From assembly GCA_016868315.1 (NCBI GenBank), contig VGHE01000006.1, positions 128,797 to 192,796 on the forward strand: a stretch of 64,000 bases of DNA. Direction: 5' to 3'. Of this stretch, positions 34,249-43,255 are shown one piece after another (position 1 is the first letter of the stretch; each line of letters opens with the position of its first letter). This DNA comes from Betaproteobacteria bacterium (GTDB lineage: Bacteria; Bdellovibrionota_B; Oligoflexia; Silvanigrellales; Silvanigrellaceae). The translations under genes and the position numbers were made by a program. Under the pieces are notes generated by a model. The model was not told where the DNA came from, made no database searches, and saw only the letters and a list, made by a program, of their open reading frames with translations.

Positions 34249-35265
34249 ATGGTCAGGTTATTTGGCCTGAAAACTGAAGCAGATTATCTCGCTCGTGTGA
34301 TGCCAGTTTGCGCATCGTTGGCTTTCATTGCCTGCGAAACTTCGCCCCCTCAAGTGCGCACGGCTGTGCCCATCACCTGGGGAGAATCCAACACACTGCA
34401 GCTCTCCTCTCAAACGGACGCCATGACTCAGCCCTGGCGCAAGATCGTCGTCTTGACCAGGGGTGTGCTAACCATAGGACTACAGTCCAACAGCGACGCC
34501 AGCCGGATGCGCCTCAATGTGAAAAACGAGACTGGCAAGCGCAGCATCTTTCAAAAAGATATCGAACTTGCTCCGCGCTCGCCTTTGAACATCACATTGA
34601 ATGTGGATGCCGGCACCTACTACATGGTGCTCGAACCTCTCGAGGGACAAGCAGTCAACGCAGCTTTGGCAGCACGCTTTCAGCCCGAAGACCCTGATGC
34701 ACTCTCCGGTGCCGACAAAGGCAGAGAGGGCGCGCAGCAACTCGTAACCGCTCAGGCCAAAGAGGGAGCGGTCAGCTTCCGCGACGGTAACCGCACCGAC
34801 TGGTTCCGCTACGATGCGAGCACTGCAGAGACGCTGCAAATCCGCTTTCAAACCATCGATCAAGCCAAAGGGGTGAAGGCTGAATGCATCACCCCAACAG
34901 GCCTGAGTTTCGAATTGACGGGTCAGGACAAGCTCGTTTTGCGGGAAGCAGGGACAGTGTGGTTCCGTGTGTTCGCAGATCAAGCCGATTCCGGTGGTGG
35001 CTATAAACTCACGACCTTTAGCTCACCTTTTCTTGGGACAGAGCGAAAAGGATTGATTCTGAAATTCAACGGGCAGAATGCGACCATTAATATGGGAACC
35101 GAGGACGGCGTGCGCGAGGGACTTAAGGGTTACATCCAACGCCCGGATGGCACACTGGTGGACTTTGTTATCGACAAAGCCCTCCAGCGGAGTTCCTCTG
35201 CAAAGTCGGCAACCACGTTCAAACAAATGGATTTGAACCTGACTGTGCACTTCGAGCGCAAGTGA
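34249..35265 (+). CDS. Putative lipoprotein with repeated beta domains
   Basis: 338 residues from the ATG at 34249, with AGAGGAA 8 to 9 bases upstream. The N-terminal hydrophobic stretch carries LAFIACE, a lipobox-like sequence at about residue 27-33. Two beta-sandwich-like blocks follow, the second (DWFRYDASTAETLQIRFQT) looking like a PPC (bacterial pre-peptidase C-terminal) domain. A last part has GTEDGVREGLKGYI, a motif seen at the start of small barrel domains in envelope proteins. It is monocistronic. Function unknown. Confidence 0.7.
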   Translation: MVRLFGLKTEADYLARVMPVCASLAFIACETSPPQVRTAVPITWGESNTLQLSSQTDAMTQPWRKIVVLTRGVLTIGLQSNSDASRMRLNVKNETGKRSIFQKDIELAPRSPLNITLNVDAGTYYMVLEPLEGQAVNAALAARFQPEDPDALSGADKGREGAQQLVTAQAKEGAVSFRDGNRTDWFRYDASTAETLQIRFQTIDQAKGVKAECITPTGLSFELTGQDKLVLREAGTVWFRVFADQADSGGGYKLTTFSSPFLGTERKGLILKFNGQNATINMGTEDGVREGLKGYIQRPDGTLVDFVIDKALQRSSSAKSATTFKQMDLNLTVHFERK

Positions 35266-35270
35266 AGATT

Positions 35271-35936
35271 TCACTCTGCCTTGGCTGATTCAATCACGAT
35301 AGACTTCATTGGAACATCTTTGTGCATTCCAAACGAACCCGTCTTGGTCGTTGCGATGTCGTCGACAATATTCATACCTTCAACAATCTTGCCAAAAACC
35401 GTGTAGCCACCGCCGTTGGGGTAATCGAGGAAAGAGTTGTCTGTGTGGTTGATGAAGAACTGTGCCGTGGCAGAGTTCACATCTGAGGTGCGTGCCATCG
35501 CAACTGTGCCGCGCAGATTCTTAAGTCCATTGCTGGCTTCAGATTTGATGGGTGCTTTGGTTGGCTTTTGAGTCATCTTTTCATCAAAACCGCCACCTTG
35601 GATCATGAACTTGTCGATCACGCGGTGGAAAATTGTTCCATTGTAATGACCCGACTTCACATAGCTGAGAAAGTTCTCGACCGAGATGGGAGCTTTCTCT
35701 TTGTCGAGCTCGATTTTGATTGTGCCCTTGTTGGTCACCATGGTCACAACGACTGCATTGGCATTCATCTTCTTTACCTCTTTGGTGGCTGTTTTTTCTT
35801 TCTTGGTTTCTTTCTTTTCAGTTTTCTTGGCTGCTGCTGCATCTGTCTTTTGCTCGGCTGCCGCATAACCCGTGCTGGCCAGCAAAATTCCGCCAACGAC
35901 AGCCAAAGAACGAACAAAAATCTTCTGAAATTTCAT
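35271..35936 (-). CDS. Periplasmic cyclophilin-type peptidyl-prolyl isomerase
   Basis: A proline isomerase that helps exported proteins fold. The ATG at 35936 follows GGAGG by 5 bases (221 residues). A signal peptide (to about residue 28) is followed by a Lys/Glu-rich linker (about 30-60) that resembles a flexible spacer. The cyclophilin core has [38 protein letters not shown] and [17 protein letters not shown]. It is the last gene of a minus-strand run after thrS, but 81 bases separate the two. Confidence 0.93.
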   Translation of the reverse strand: MKFQKIFVRSLAVVGGILLASTGYAAAEQKTDAAAAKKTEKKETKKEKTATKEVKKMNANAVVVTMVTNKGTIKIELDKEKAPISVENFLSYVKSGHYNGTIFHRVIDKFMIQGGGFDEKMTQKPTKAPIKSEASNGLKNLRGTVAMARTSDVNSATAQFFINHTDNSFLDYPNGGGYTVFGKIVEGMNIVDDIATTKTGSFGMHKDVPMKSIVIESAKAE

Positions 35937-36017
35937 GAAATCCTCCGTGGTTTTCACTCAAATGGTTCATACCTTTTCGGGCCGGTTCGAGAATCCTCAC
36001 GAATCCGACCAAAACAA

Positions 36018-37964
36018 TCAATGCTGGTTAACATCGAGACCCCAAAAAACTCCACACTCCTCTTTCACAAGTGCTGCAAATTGAGCTGGAGTCATGGGTT
36101 CACGGTTCTTGCCGTCGCGGTAGCGCGGAGTCAGTGTGCGGTTCTCAACTTCCTTATCACCGATAACAAGCATGTAAGGAATTTTGCTGACCTGAGCGTC
36201 ACGCACTTTTGCCGAGAGCGTATCGTTGCTAAAATCAGTGTCCACGCGCAGACCTGCTGCGAACAGTTCGGCACGCACCTTTTCGCCCCATTCAACACAC
36301 GTTTCTTTCACGGTGACGATGCGCGCCTGCACAGGGCAAAGCCCGAGCGGGAAATGTCCTGCCGTGTGCTCAATGAACACGCCCATGAAACGCTCAACAG
36401 AGCCAAGCACAGCGCGGTGAATCATCACCGGAACCTCAGGCTTATTGGCAGCCGAGACGTACGATGCACCCAAGCGAGCTGCTGTCTGGAAGTCGAGCTG
36501 GATCGTTGCACACTGGTGGAAACGACCGATAGCATCTTTGACCTTGATATCGATTTTAGGACCGTAGAAAGCGCCGTCGCCTGGGTTCAAAATAAAGTCG
36601 ATACCCTCCGACTTCAAAGCCTCAAACAACGCAGTTTCTGCCGTGTCCCACAATTCCTCTGCACCCACTCGCTTTTCCGGGCGAGTGGAAAGATAAAAGC
36701 GCACCTCTTCGAACGTGAGATCGCGATACGCCTCGCGCACAAAACGCAGTGCCAGTTTCATTTCGGTTTGGATTTGGTCGGGTGTGCAGAAAATATGGCC
36801 GTCATCTTGAGTGATACGACGCACGCGCGTCAGGCCATGAACCGTCCCGCTCAGCTCGTTACGGTGAACCACCCCAAATTCGGCATAGCGCATGGGCAGC
36901 TCGCGATAACTGCGCAAGCCGGTTTGGAAGACCTTCACGTGCGCCGGGCAGCTCATCGGCTTAATGGCGTATTGTTGTTCGTCGACCTCGGTGAAGAACA
37001 TGTTTTCACGATAGTTGTCGTAATGGCCACTCATCTTCCACAAATCAACGTTCATAACCTGGGGAGTGTGGATCTCACGAAAACCGAATTCAGCCTGCTT
37101 GCGTCGAATATAGTTTTGCAACAACACAAACAGCTTTGCGCCGTTGGGAAGAAAGAATGGTGCACCTACGGCAGACTCAGGAATCAGCGTGAACAATTCG
37201 AGCTGCTTTCCAAGCAGCACATGGTCGCGCTTTTTAGCTTCCTCGAGCATATGCAAATACGCGTCGAGATCTTTTTTGTTCGCCCAGGCTGTTCCGTAGA
37301 TGCGTGTTAGCTGATCGTTATCTTTGTTGGCGCGCCAGTACGCTCCTGCGATGCTCATCAACTTAAAGGCACCGAGCTTGCCGGTGCTCGGAACGTGCGG
37401 ACCGCGGCACAAGTCGCCCCAGCCACCCATCTCGTAGATTTTGATGTCTTCGCCTTCAGGAATATCGGTCACGATCTCGGCTTTGAATTTTTCGCCGATG
37501 CCTCTGAAATGCGAGATTGCCTCCGAACGCGACACCACACGCGGTGTCACCTTGAAGTCTTTGCTCACAATCTCGGTCATCTTTTTCTCGATGGATTCAA
37601 AATCATTCGAGCTGATTTTTATTCCCTCGGGAGGTTTAACATCGTAGTAGAACTGATTCTCCACAACGGGTCCAAAAGTGATTTGGGTTCCGGGGAAAAC
37701 ATCTTGAATTGCCATGGCCATCAGGTGAGCCGTCGAGTGGCGAATGACCTCGAGCCCTGCAGCTGAATTTGCAACGATGATTTCGATCTTCTCACCGCCC
37801 TTCAATTCCGCGCTGAGGTCGCTCAACTTGCCATCGATTTTTCCGGCCACTGCGCTTTTAGCAAGTCCTGGGCCGATGTTGAGTGCCAAGTCTGCCAATG
37901 TGCAAGGAGGGGTCAAAGTGCGGGTGGAACCATCGGGCAAAGAGACGCTAACTTGTGAACTCAA
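36018..37964 (-). CDS. thrS: Threonyl-tRNA synthetase
   Basis: 648 residues, full length. N-terminal TGS domain (about 1-65), editing domain with HSTAHLMAMA (His pair), GGWGDLCRGPH and LMSIAGAYWR, class II core with ELPMRYAEFGVVHRNELSG, RRITQDDGHIFC and LGSVERFMG, then the anticodon-binding domain. The start is a TTG at 37964: GGAGG lies 8 bases upstream, and the ATG at 37971 is out of frame. The Nudix gene lies upstream on the same strand. Confidence 0.96.
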   Translation of the reverse strand: MSSQVSVSLPDGSTRTLTPPCTLADLALNIGPGLAKSAVAGKIDGKLSDLSAELKGGEKIEIIVANSAAGLEVIRHSTAHLMAMAIQDVFPGTQITFGPVVENQFYYDVKPPEGIKISSNDFESIEKKMTEIVSKDFKVTPRVVSRSEAISHFRGIGEKFKAEIVTDIPEGEDIKIYEMGGWGDLCRGPHVPSTGKLGAFKLMSIAGAYWRANKDNDQLTRIYGTAWANKKDLDAYLHMLEEAKKRDHVLLGKQLELFTLIPESAVGAPFFLPNGAKLFVLLQNYIRRKQAEFGFREIHTPQVMNVDLWKMSGHYDNYRENMFFTEVDEQQYAIKPMSCPAHVKVFQTGLRSYRELPMRYAEFGVVHRNELSGTVHGLTRVRRITQDDGHIFCTPDQIQTEMKLALRFVREAYRDLTFEEVRFYLSTRPEKRVGAEELWDTAETALFEALKSEGIDFILNPGDGAFYGPKIDIKVKDAIGRFHQCATIQLDFQTAARLGASYVSAANKPEVPVMIHRAVLGSVERFMGVFIEHTAGHFPLGLCPVQARIVTVKETCVEWGEKVRAELFAAGLRVDTDFSNDTLSAKVRDAQVSKIPYMLVIGDKEVENRTLTPRYRDGKNREPMTPAQFAALVKEECGVFWGLDVNQH

Positions 37965-38018
37965 AACTCATTCCTCCACATAAAGGCAAAACGTGCGCCC
38001 GCTGTATTTATTCCAGCG

Positions 38019-38528
38019 TCAGGGGTGACGCAACACATCGGTGAGCAAGATGCGGTGACGCTCGAGAATACCCTCCAGCCCCGCCAACTCTTCAAAACTG
38101 AACCAAGCAATCTCTTCGATTTCGGACTCTTGCATCTTCCAGTGAGCTATTTCTGAGCTATTCGCAACACCCTGGAGCTCGAAGACCAGCTCGAGGAGGG
38201 CAAACCGCTCGCTTTGAAGGGTGTGCCTTAGAGTAAAAGACCGCTGCGAGACAATGACCCAGTCCAGTTCCTCGCAGAGCTCCCGCAAAAGAGCACATTC
38301 AGGTGACTCGGGCCAGGCAGCCAAGCCACCCGGCAGTCCCCATGGTTTGACCCTGCCCTTATGCCTGAGAAGACAGACTCTTCCCTGGGCATCGCGGATG
38401 ACTGCGAGCACCCCAACGTTCCAGCGAGGCGCAAAAAAACGGAGCCAGAAACGAACAATGAGCATCCTCACGCGCACTGCCCAAACGTGGGCACGCTTGC
38501 CCTCCTGCCTTTGTTCCGTGTAAGTCAT
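38019..38528 (-). CDS. Nudix-family hydrolase
   Basis: 169 residues. The Nudix box is readable as GGLAAWPESPECALLRELCEEL (Glu, Arg-Glu-Leu and Glu-Glu in the right spacing), preceded by WGLPGGL. Substrate not determinable; such enzymes hydrolyse a nucleoside diphosphate linked to another moiety. The N-terminal 45 residues contain an amphipathic basic stretch (MLIVRFWLRFFAP) that may shift the start. It is divergent from fabD and 54 bases upstream of thrS. Confidence 0.88.
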   Translation of the reverse strand: MTYTEQRQEGKRAHVWAVRVRMLIVRFWLRFFAPRWNVGVLAVIRDAQGRVCLLRHKGRVKPWGLPGGLAAWPESPECALLRELCEELDWVIVSQRSFTLRHTLQSERFALLELVFELQGVANSSEIAHWKMQESEIEEIAWFSFEELAGLEGILERHRILLTDVLRHP

Positions 38529-38567
38529 CGGTCTTGCCCATTGTTGAGCGAGAAAGGTGAGTTACAT

Positions 38568-39521
38568 ATGGACGTTTCGAACATCGTCATGCTTTTTCCC
38601 GGACAAGGAAGTCAAAGTGTCGGTATGGGCCGTGAGCTCGCCGAGAATTTCTCCGAATATCGCCAGGCGCTCGCGGAAGCCTCCGATGCGTTGGGCTTCA
38701 ATATGGAGAGGCTCTGCTTAGAAGATCCACAACAGCAACTCAATCTGACAGAATACACACAACCTGCCCTGCTTGCGAGCAGCGTAGCAACACACCGTGT
38801 GCTCAGTTCGCGTGCGAACCTCAAAGGTGTGAGCACGGTTGCTGGGCATAGCTTGGGCGAATATTCGGCTCTGGTGTGCTCGGGATCACTGAATTTCGCC
38901 GACGCCCTCAAGGCTGTGCGGTTCCGCGGACAGGCGATGCAGCGAGCCGTGCCTGTGGGCGTCGGAGCTATGGCTGCCTACGTCGGAACCCAGGTCGAAA
39001 AGGTGGTGGCGTTGTGCAAGGAGCTCAGTAGCCCCCATGCAAGCGTTGAACCTGTGAATTTTAACTCGCGCACTCAAGTTGTTCTCAGTGGACACAAGGC
39101 AGCCGTAGACGCTGCGGTCAGCCGGATTGCAGCTGAGAAACTCGGACGCGGCATTCCGCTTTCCGTAAGCGCCCCCTTCCATTCCAGCCTGATGCAACCT
39201 GCAGCTCAGGAAATGGCAAACTACCTTGAAAGTGTTGCCATGAAACCTTTGAACCTGCCCATCTACGCCAACGTCGATGCTCAGAAATACGCAGCTGTCG
39301 CCTACACCAAGACTCAACTTGTGCGGCAAATCGCAAGTGCCGTGCTGTGGACACAAACACTCGATGCCATTCAGTCCAGCGAGAAGCCAACCCTTTGGCT
39401 GGAAGTTGGAACAGGAAGTGTGCTGCAAGGACTCGTAAAGAAAACACTCGACAACAGCGCCTGCGCAGGTACACAGGATGTTGAGTCGATGAAAAATATC
39501 CTCAACGCACTGGGAGCATGA
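38568..39521 (+). CDS. fabD: Malonyl-CoA-acyl carrier protein transacylase
   Basis: Loads malonate from malonyl-CoA onto acyl carrier protein for fatty acid synthesis. FPGQGSQSVGMG, the GHSLGEYSALVCSG catalytic Ser block, RFRGQAMQ with the Arg, and APFHSSLM with the His are in order. The ATG at 38568 follows GAAAGG. The frame is open far upstream, but this would run into the Nudix gene. 317 residues, normal length. map follows after 4 bases. No other fab genes adjoin. Confidence 0.95.
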   Translation: MDVSNIVMLFPGQGSQSVGMGRELAENFSEYRQALAEASDALGFNMERLCLEDPQQQLNLTEYTQPALLASSVATHRVLSSRANLKGVSTVAGHSLGEYSALVCSGSLNFADALKAVRFRGQAMQRAVPVGVGAMAAYVGTQVEKVVALCKELSSPHASVEPVNFNSRTQVVLSGHKAAVDAAVSRIAAEKLGRGIPLSVSAPFHSSLMQPAAQEMANYLESVAMKPLNLPIYANVDAQKYAAVAYTKTQLVRQIASAVLWTQTLDAIQSSEKPTLWLEVGTGSVLQGLVKKTLDNSACAGTQDVESMKNILNALGA

Positions 39522-39525
39522 GCGG

Positions 39526-40344
39526 GTGGCGAAACTCAAATCTTCAGATGACATTCAAATGATGCGCGCAGCCGGCCGATTGGCTGCCGAGACCCTGCGT
39601 CATGTGGGGCAATTCGTTCGCCCCGGAATCTCCACTGAAGAAATCAACACTATCGTGCATACCTATATTGTTGAGCGCGGCGCCTATCCAAGCCCACTCA
39701 ATTACAAGGGCTTTCCAAAGTCTGTGTGCACCAGCATCAACGAGGTTATCTGCCACGGAATTCCACACCCGGACGTCAAATTGCGTGATGGTGACATCAT
39801 CAATATCGACGTGACCGTAACCCTCAACGGCTATTTCGGTGATACCTCGCGCACCTTTTATGTCGGCACCGACATTCCCTCCGAACGACGTCTCGTGACA
39901 GAAACAGCCGAGGAGTCGCTGGCACGGGCTCTGGCGGTGTGTGAACACGGCATGCGTATTGGCGACATTGGTCATGCCATTCAAAGCTATGCAGAAGCTC
40001 GCGGTTGCAACGTAGTGCGTGATTTTGTGGGGCATGGCATCGGCAAAGTTTTTCACGAAGAGCCCGCCATCACGCACTACGGTCGCCCGGGAACGGGCAA
40101 CAAGCTCGTGCGCGGCATGTGTTTCACCATTGAGCCCATGATCAACGGCGGCGATTGGCGAAGCAAACTCCTGAAAGACGGTTGGACGGCAATCACTCCA
40201 GACGGCAAGCCTAGCGCGCAATTCGAGCACACAATTGCACTGGTTGGTGATGGAATCGAAATTCTCACCGCACTCCCAGACGACCCCATCGCTCTGCGTG
40301 CCCGGGAACTTGGGGCAAAAATCCTCTGGCCTGAGCTCGCCTGA
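39526..40344 (+). CDS. map: Methionine aminopeptidase, type I
   Basis: Removes N-terminal methionine from new proteins using a dinuclear metal centre. Ligands are visible in HGIPHP, NIDVTVTLNGYFGDTSRTF (both Asp), GHGIGKVFHEEP (His), CFTIEPMI (Glu) and FEHTIAL (Glu). 272 residues. The GTG at 39526 is supported by GGAG 9 bases upstream and by the fit to the family N-terminus. It follows fabD by 4 bases. A short basic or zinc-ribbon N-terminal extension, as in eukaryotes, is absent. Confidence 0.96.
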   Translation: MAKLKSSDDIQMMRAAGRLAAETLRHVGQFVRPGISTEEINTIVHTYIVERGAYPSPLNYKGFPKSVCTSINEVICHGIPHPDVKLRDGDIINIDVTVTLNGYFGDTSRTFYVGTDIPSERRLVTETAEESLARALAVCEHGMRIGDIGHAIQSYAEARGCNVVRDFVGHGIGKVFHEEPAITHYGRPGTGNKLVRGMCFTIEPMINGGDWRSKLLKDGWTAITPDGKPSAQFEHTIALVGDGIEILTALPDDPIALRARELGAKILWPELA

Positions 40345-40419
40345 TTCAGTCCGCTCCAAAATAAATCTCCTGCCAGAGAGATCACTGCAGCCTTACTTTT
40401 TAATCAAACAAATGCTCTC

Positions 40420-40440
40420 GTGCGTTCATCCTGAGCGCAC
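40420..40440 (+). promoter_or_regulatory. Inverted repeat upstream of hsp20
   Basis: GTGCGTTCA and TGAGCGCAC form a 9-bp near-perfect inverted repeat (one T-G) separated by TCC. It lies 39 bases before the hsp20 ATG, in the 134-base intergenic gap after map. It could be an operator or a leader stem. It does not match the CIRCE consensus. Confidence 0.55.
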
Positions 40441-40444
40441 TACT

Positions 40445-40472
40445 CTCCTCTGCAGTCTGCAATTCAAAGGAG
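40445..40472 (+). promoter_or_regulatory. Possible RNA thermometer over the hsp20 ribosome binding site
   Basis: The strong AAAGGAGG site (40466-40473) can pair with an upstream CTCCT (40445-40449), with a small TGCA/TGCA inner hairpin in between. Melting on heat shock would free the site. This fits the small heat-shock gene that follows, but it is a short stem drawn by eye and untested. Confidence 0.4.
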
Positions 40473-40478
40473 GCCAAC

Positions 40479-41024
40479 ATGAGCAGCAACATCGATCTCT
40501 GGCGCAATCGTGGTGTCGTCCCCTCAAAATTCTGGAATGCACCCCTCTCTTCGAATTTTTTTAGACGCATGGATCGCCTGTTCGAAGACGTGATGAACGA
40601 ATTTTCTGACTTCGGAACACGCGAGAGCGCGCTCCAAGGCTATGAGCCTGCATGTGATTTGATTGAGCGTGACAATGAATTCATGTTGTACATCGACCTT
40701 CCCGGGATGCACTCAAAAGACGTCAATTTGGAAATCGTGGGCAACACGCTTGTTATTTCGGGTGAGCGTAAATTTGAACGCAAGGAGGAAAAAGCAGGCA
40801 CGCATTACCACGAGCGTCGGATTGGAGCCTTCGAACGTAGAATTAATTTGCCCGAAAACATCAGTCCGGAGAAAATCCAGGCCAATTTTGATTCTGGCGT
40901 ATTGACCCTCACATTACCCAAGACGGGTCAATCGCAGCGACACAAGATCAACATTCACGAGAATCAGAGCGCATCAGGTGAAGTGAAAATCGAAGGCAAA
41001 ACAGAGCACAAAAGGTCAGCTTAA
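40479..41024 (+). CDS. Small heat-shock protein (Hsp20 family)
   Basis: A 181-residue ATP-independent holdase. The alpha-crystallin domain runs from about residue 57 to 150: NEFMLYIDLPGMHSKDVNLEI, GNTLVISGERK, GAFERRINLPENI, FDSGVLTLTLPK. An IXI-like KINIHE follows, then a Lys/Glu-rich C-terminal tail longer than usual. The N-terminus contains FRRMDRLFEDV, as expected for oligomer formation. A strong AAAGGAGG site precedes the ATG. Stress regulation is likely. Confidence 0.95.
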   Translation: MSSNIDLWRNRGVVPSKFWNAPLSSNFFRRMDRLFEDVMNEFSDFGTRESALQGYEPACDLIERDNEFMLYIDLPGMHSKDVNLEIVGNTLVISGERKFERKEEKAGTHYHERRIGAFERRINLPENISPEKIQANFDSGVLTLTLPKTGQSQRHKINIHENQSASGEVKIEGKTEHKRSA

Positions 41025-41042
41025 AGATAGGAGAGTGCACCC

Positions 41043-41672
41043 ATGACAGCTGCCCCAAAGCGCCTGACCACGGCAACACTTTTTGTCGCTACCGCTCTGG
41101 GCGGCTGTCAATCGACAGCTCAGGCAGAGAAAAACGCACAACAACCCGAGGCTGCAAAACCGATTGCAGTTACCCCTACTCCAATGCCTGAGCCCGCTCA
41201 GGGAATGCGTCCCATGATGGGCGGATGGCATCACCGTTCGCCCTACGGACAACTCTATCTTGCGGGAAAGGCTGTCGTCGTCGAAGGAGAAATTCTCAAA
41301 ACAACAACGACAGTTCCCATGCCACAAATGGCTCAGGGCATTCAGGTGATCCTAAAAACCTGCGACGGTGAAAAAACCATCCACCTGGGTCCTTCCTGGT
41401 TCATTGACCCGCAGGAGTTCACGCTGACTCCCGGAGACAAACTCAAAGTCGAGGGTCGTGCAGTGACTCTCGGGCAAGAGACGATCATAATGGCTCAAAG
41501 AATCCAGAAGGGGAGCCAGAGCCTCGTGTTGCGCGACGAGAGCGGTTTTCCATTCTGGGCTGGAGGGCGAATGATGATGGAGCAGCACAAAAGCAAAGCC
41601 CGCCCCCCCTTCCCGGCCTTAACGCTCAATCTCAAACCCCTGGAATCGCGTTGTTTTAAAAATCTGCTATAA
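41043..41672 (+). CDS. Putative lipoprotein with OB-like domain
   Basis: 209 residues, with a signal peptide ending in a lipobox (ALGGC, Cys near 22). The linker up to 75 is Pro/Met/Gln-rich. The core (about 75-180) includes KAVVVEGEILK, LGPSWFIDPQEFTLTPGDKLKVEGRAV and LVLRDESGFPFW, a small beta-barrel pattern seen in several hypothetical envelope proteins I cannot name. It lies 18 bases after hsp20 on the same strand with its own GGAGAG site, so it may be co-transcribed and stress-linked. Confidence 0.75.
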   Translation: MTAAPKRLTTATLFVATALGGCQSTAQAEKNAQQPEAAKPIAVTPTPMPEPAQGMRPMMGGWHHRSPYGQLYLAGKAVVVEGEILKTTTTVPMPQMAQGIQVILKTCDGEKTIHLGPSWFIDPQEFTLTPGDKLKVEGRAVTLGQETIIMAQRIQKGSQSLVLRDESGFPFWAGGRMMMEQHKSKARPPFPALTLNLKPLESRCFKNLL

Positions 41673-41684
41673 ATTATTCAAAAG

Positions 41685-41711
41685 AAGCCCATTGACTCCA
41701 CTTATGGGCTT
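41685..41711 (+). terminator. Probable terminator hairpin after the lipoprotein gene
   Basis: AAGCCCAT (41685-41692) and ATGGGCTT (41704-41711) form an 8-bp stem with an 11-base loop. The following T-run is short (TGTT), so termination strength is uncertain. It lies 13 bases after the stop codon. Confidence 0.5.
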
Positions 41712-41785
41712 TGTTAGCCCAACAGTCGGTCGGTGTGTGTCATTTCGACAATCCAATCGGCTTCTCAGCAGTCCGGAGGTTTCGC

Positions 41786-43090
41786 ATGTTTTCATGGCGT
41801 CCTAGCAACCTGTTTAGAAACCCGATAGCCGCCACCGCACTGATCCTCACCACCGCATCCTTGGCAAACGTGGCTCCTGCCTTTGCGCAGCGGAACTCTC
41901 GCAACCGCCCAGGGCGCCCGACTCCCGTAGCCCAACCCAAGCCGCCGCAGCAGGGAAATCCCTCGAACAACGCACTTGGCAAAGCCACTCCCGACAACGC
42001 CCTCGTGAGCAAATCAACTCGCGGATGTGCCGCGGGGAGTCTTGTGACTGTGGCGACCTACAATGTTGAAAACTTCTGGGACGACGTTGAAGAGAACTCA
42101 GGCAGCAACAACTACGACGAATACAAAAAAGGTGGTTCGAACTGGTACGCCGAGCAAATGTATATCAAGAAGGCCATTAACTTTGCGGACGCGATCCGCA
42201 TGGCAGGCGCCCCTGATATCGTCGCAATGCAAGAAATTGAGAGTGCGAACAACACAAGCCGCACACTTGAAATCATGAAACCTTACGTTGAGAGCATGGG
42301 CTACAAATACTTTGCTCTCGGTCAACAGAACTCAAAAAATCCGGTCTCCGTAACGACTGCTGTCATGAGCAAGTACCCTATCAAATCGAACATGAATCTC
42401 GACTTCAACATGTCAGAAGGCGGCAGCGCCTCGACTGGCTCTCAAGAAGACGGCGTGATGCAATCGAGCTCGTCAGCTCGCGATCCACAGGTGGTTACCA
42501 TCGACGTCAATGGCAACCCACTGCGTCTTTACACCGCACACTTCAAGAGCCGCCGCGGTGTTTTTGCTGTCGGTGAAAGAATGCGCGTTGCTGCAGCAGA
42601 ACTCATCAAAAAAGACATCGAAAAACAGGTTCAATCGACTCCCTCTCTCGATGTACTGGTGATGGGTGATTTCAACGCCAACGAAAACGAGAGACCACTG
42701 ACCGAAGCACTGATGGCCATCGATGACAAAAATGTCTTCAAGCGCAATATCAGTGACGACCGCATGTACAATTTCTGGTTCGAGCTTCCCGCCGCCGAGC
42801 GCTGCTCCTACATGCATGGTGGCGCACTGCAGTGCCTCGACCATATTCTTTCCACAGCGTCTTTGTTCGACGGCAAGGGCTTGGATTTCGTGGAAGGCTC
42901 CTTCCAAGTTGTTGGCCACAATGGCGGCGAGGCTGCAAGCAAACTTGTGAAGTCTGACGGACTCACACCCTACCGTTGGGGAATGCAGAAGTCTGACCGT
43001 GGTTCACGCTTTACCGGCACCGGCTATTCCGACCATCTCCCGCTCGTTGCTACCCTCAAGATTGCAAGCCGCTGCAAGACGGTGCGCTAA
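41786..43090 (+). CDS. Secreted endonuclease/exonuclease/phosphatase-family protein
   Basis: 434 residues from the ATG at 41786 (GGAGG 6 bases upstream). A signal peptide ends near APAFAQ. A Pro/Arg-rich linker leads to the EEP domain (about 95-430). Catalytic blocks are VATYNVENFW (Asn), AMQEIES (Glu), HFKSRR (His), VMGDFNANENERP (Asp, Asn) and TGYSDHLPLVATL (Asp, His). Similar enzymes are secreted DNases or phosphatases. The substrate is not decidable. A strong terminator follows. Confidence 0.9.
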   Translation: MFSWRPSNLFRNPIAATALILTTASLANVAPAFAQRNSRNRPGRPTPVAQPKPPQQGNPSNNALGKATPDNALVSKSTRGCAAGSLVTVATYNVENFWDDVEENSGSNNYDEYKKGGSNWYAEQMYIKKAINFADAIRMAGAPDIVAMQEIESANNTSRTLEIMKPYVESMGYKYFALGQQNSKNPVSVTTAVMSKYPIKSNMNLDFNMSEGGSASTGSQEDGVMQSSSSARDPQVVTIDVNGNPLRLYTAHFKSRRGVFAVGERMRVAAAELIKKDIEKQVQSTPSLDVLVMGDFNANENERPLTEALMAIDDKNVFKRNISDDRMYNFWFELPAAERCSYMHGGALQCLDHILSTASLFDGKGLDFVEGSFQVVGHNGGEAASKLVKSDGLTPYRWGMQKSDRGSRFTGTGYSDHLPLVATLKIASRCKTVR

Positions 43091-43118
43091 CGCTAAAAAC
43101 AAAGTTCATTTTACAAAG

Positions 43119-43171
43119 CTGCGCAGTCCGATTATGCATTGTCGTAAGAGGGCTGCGCAGACGCTTTTTTT
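43119..43171 (+). terminator. Rho-independent terminator after the EEP-family gene
   Basis: CTGCGCAGTCC (43119-43129) pairs with GGGCTGCGCAG (43150-43160) over 11 positions with one wobble, around a 20-base loop. Seven T follow at 43165-43171. It lies 28 bases after the stop codon, a clear transcription end. Confidence 0.82.
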
Positions 43172-43255
43172 GTGTCACGAATGAATCCTTGCTCCGACGG
43201 CTCCTTCTCTTTGTTTGCAACCAGCAGCAGAAGAAACCAGCGGGAGGATTCAGCC

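Noticed and set aside
35568-37310. A 580-codon open frame on the plus strand
   Set aside because: It lies antisense to thrS, whose full set of conserved motifs is on the minus strand. The predicted protein is rich in Cys, His and Arg in a way typical of mirror frames.
39544-40359. A 271-codon minus-strand open frame
   Set aside because: It mirrors map, which has all its metal ligands on the plus strand.
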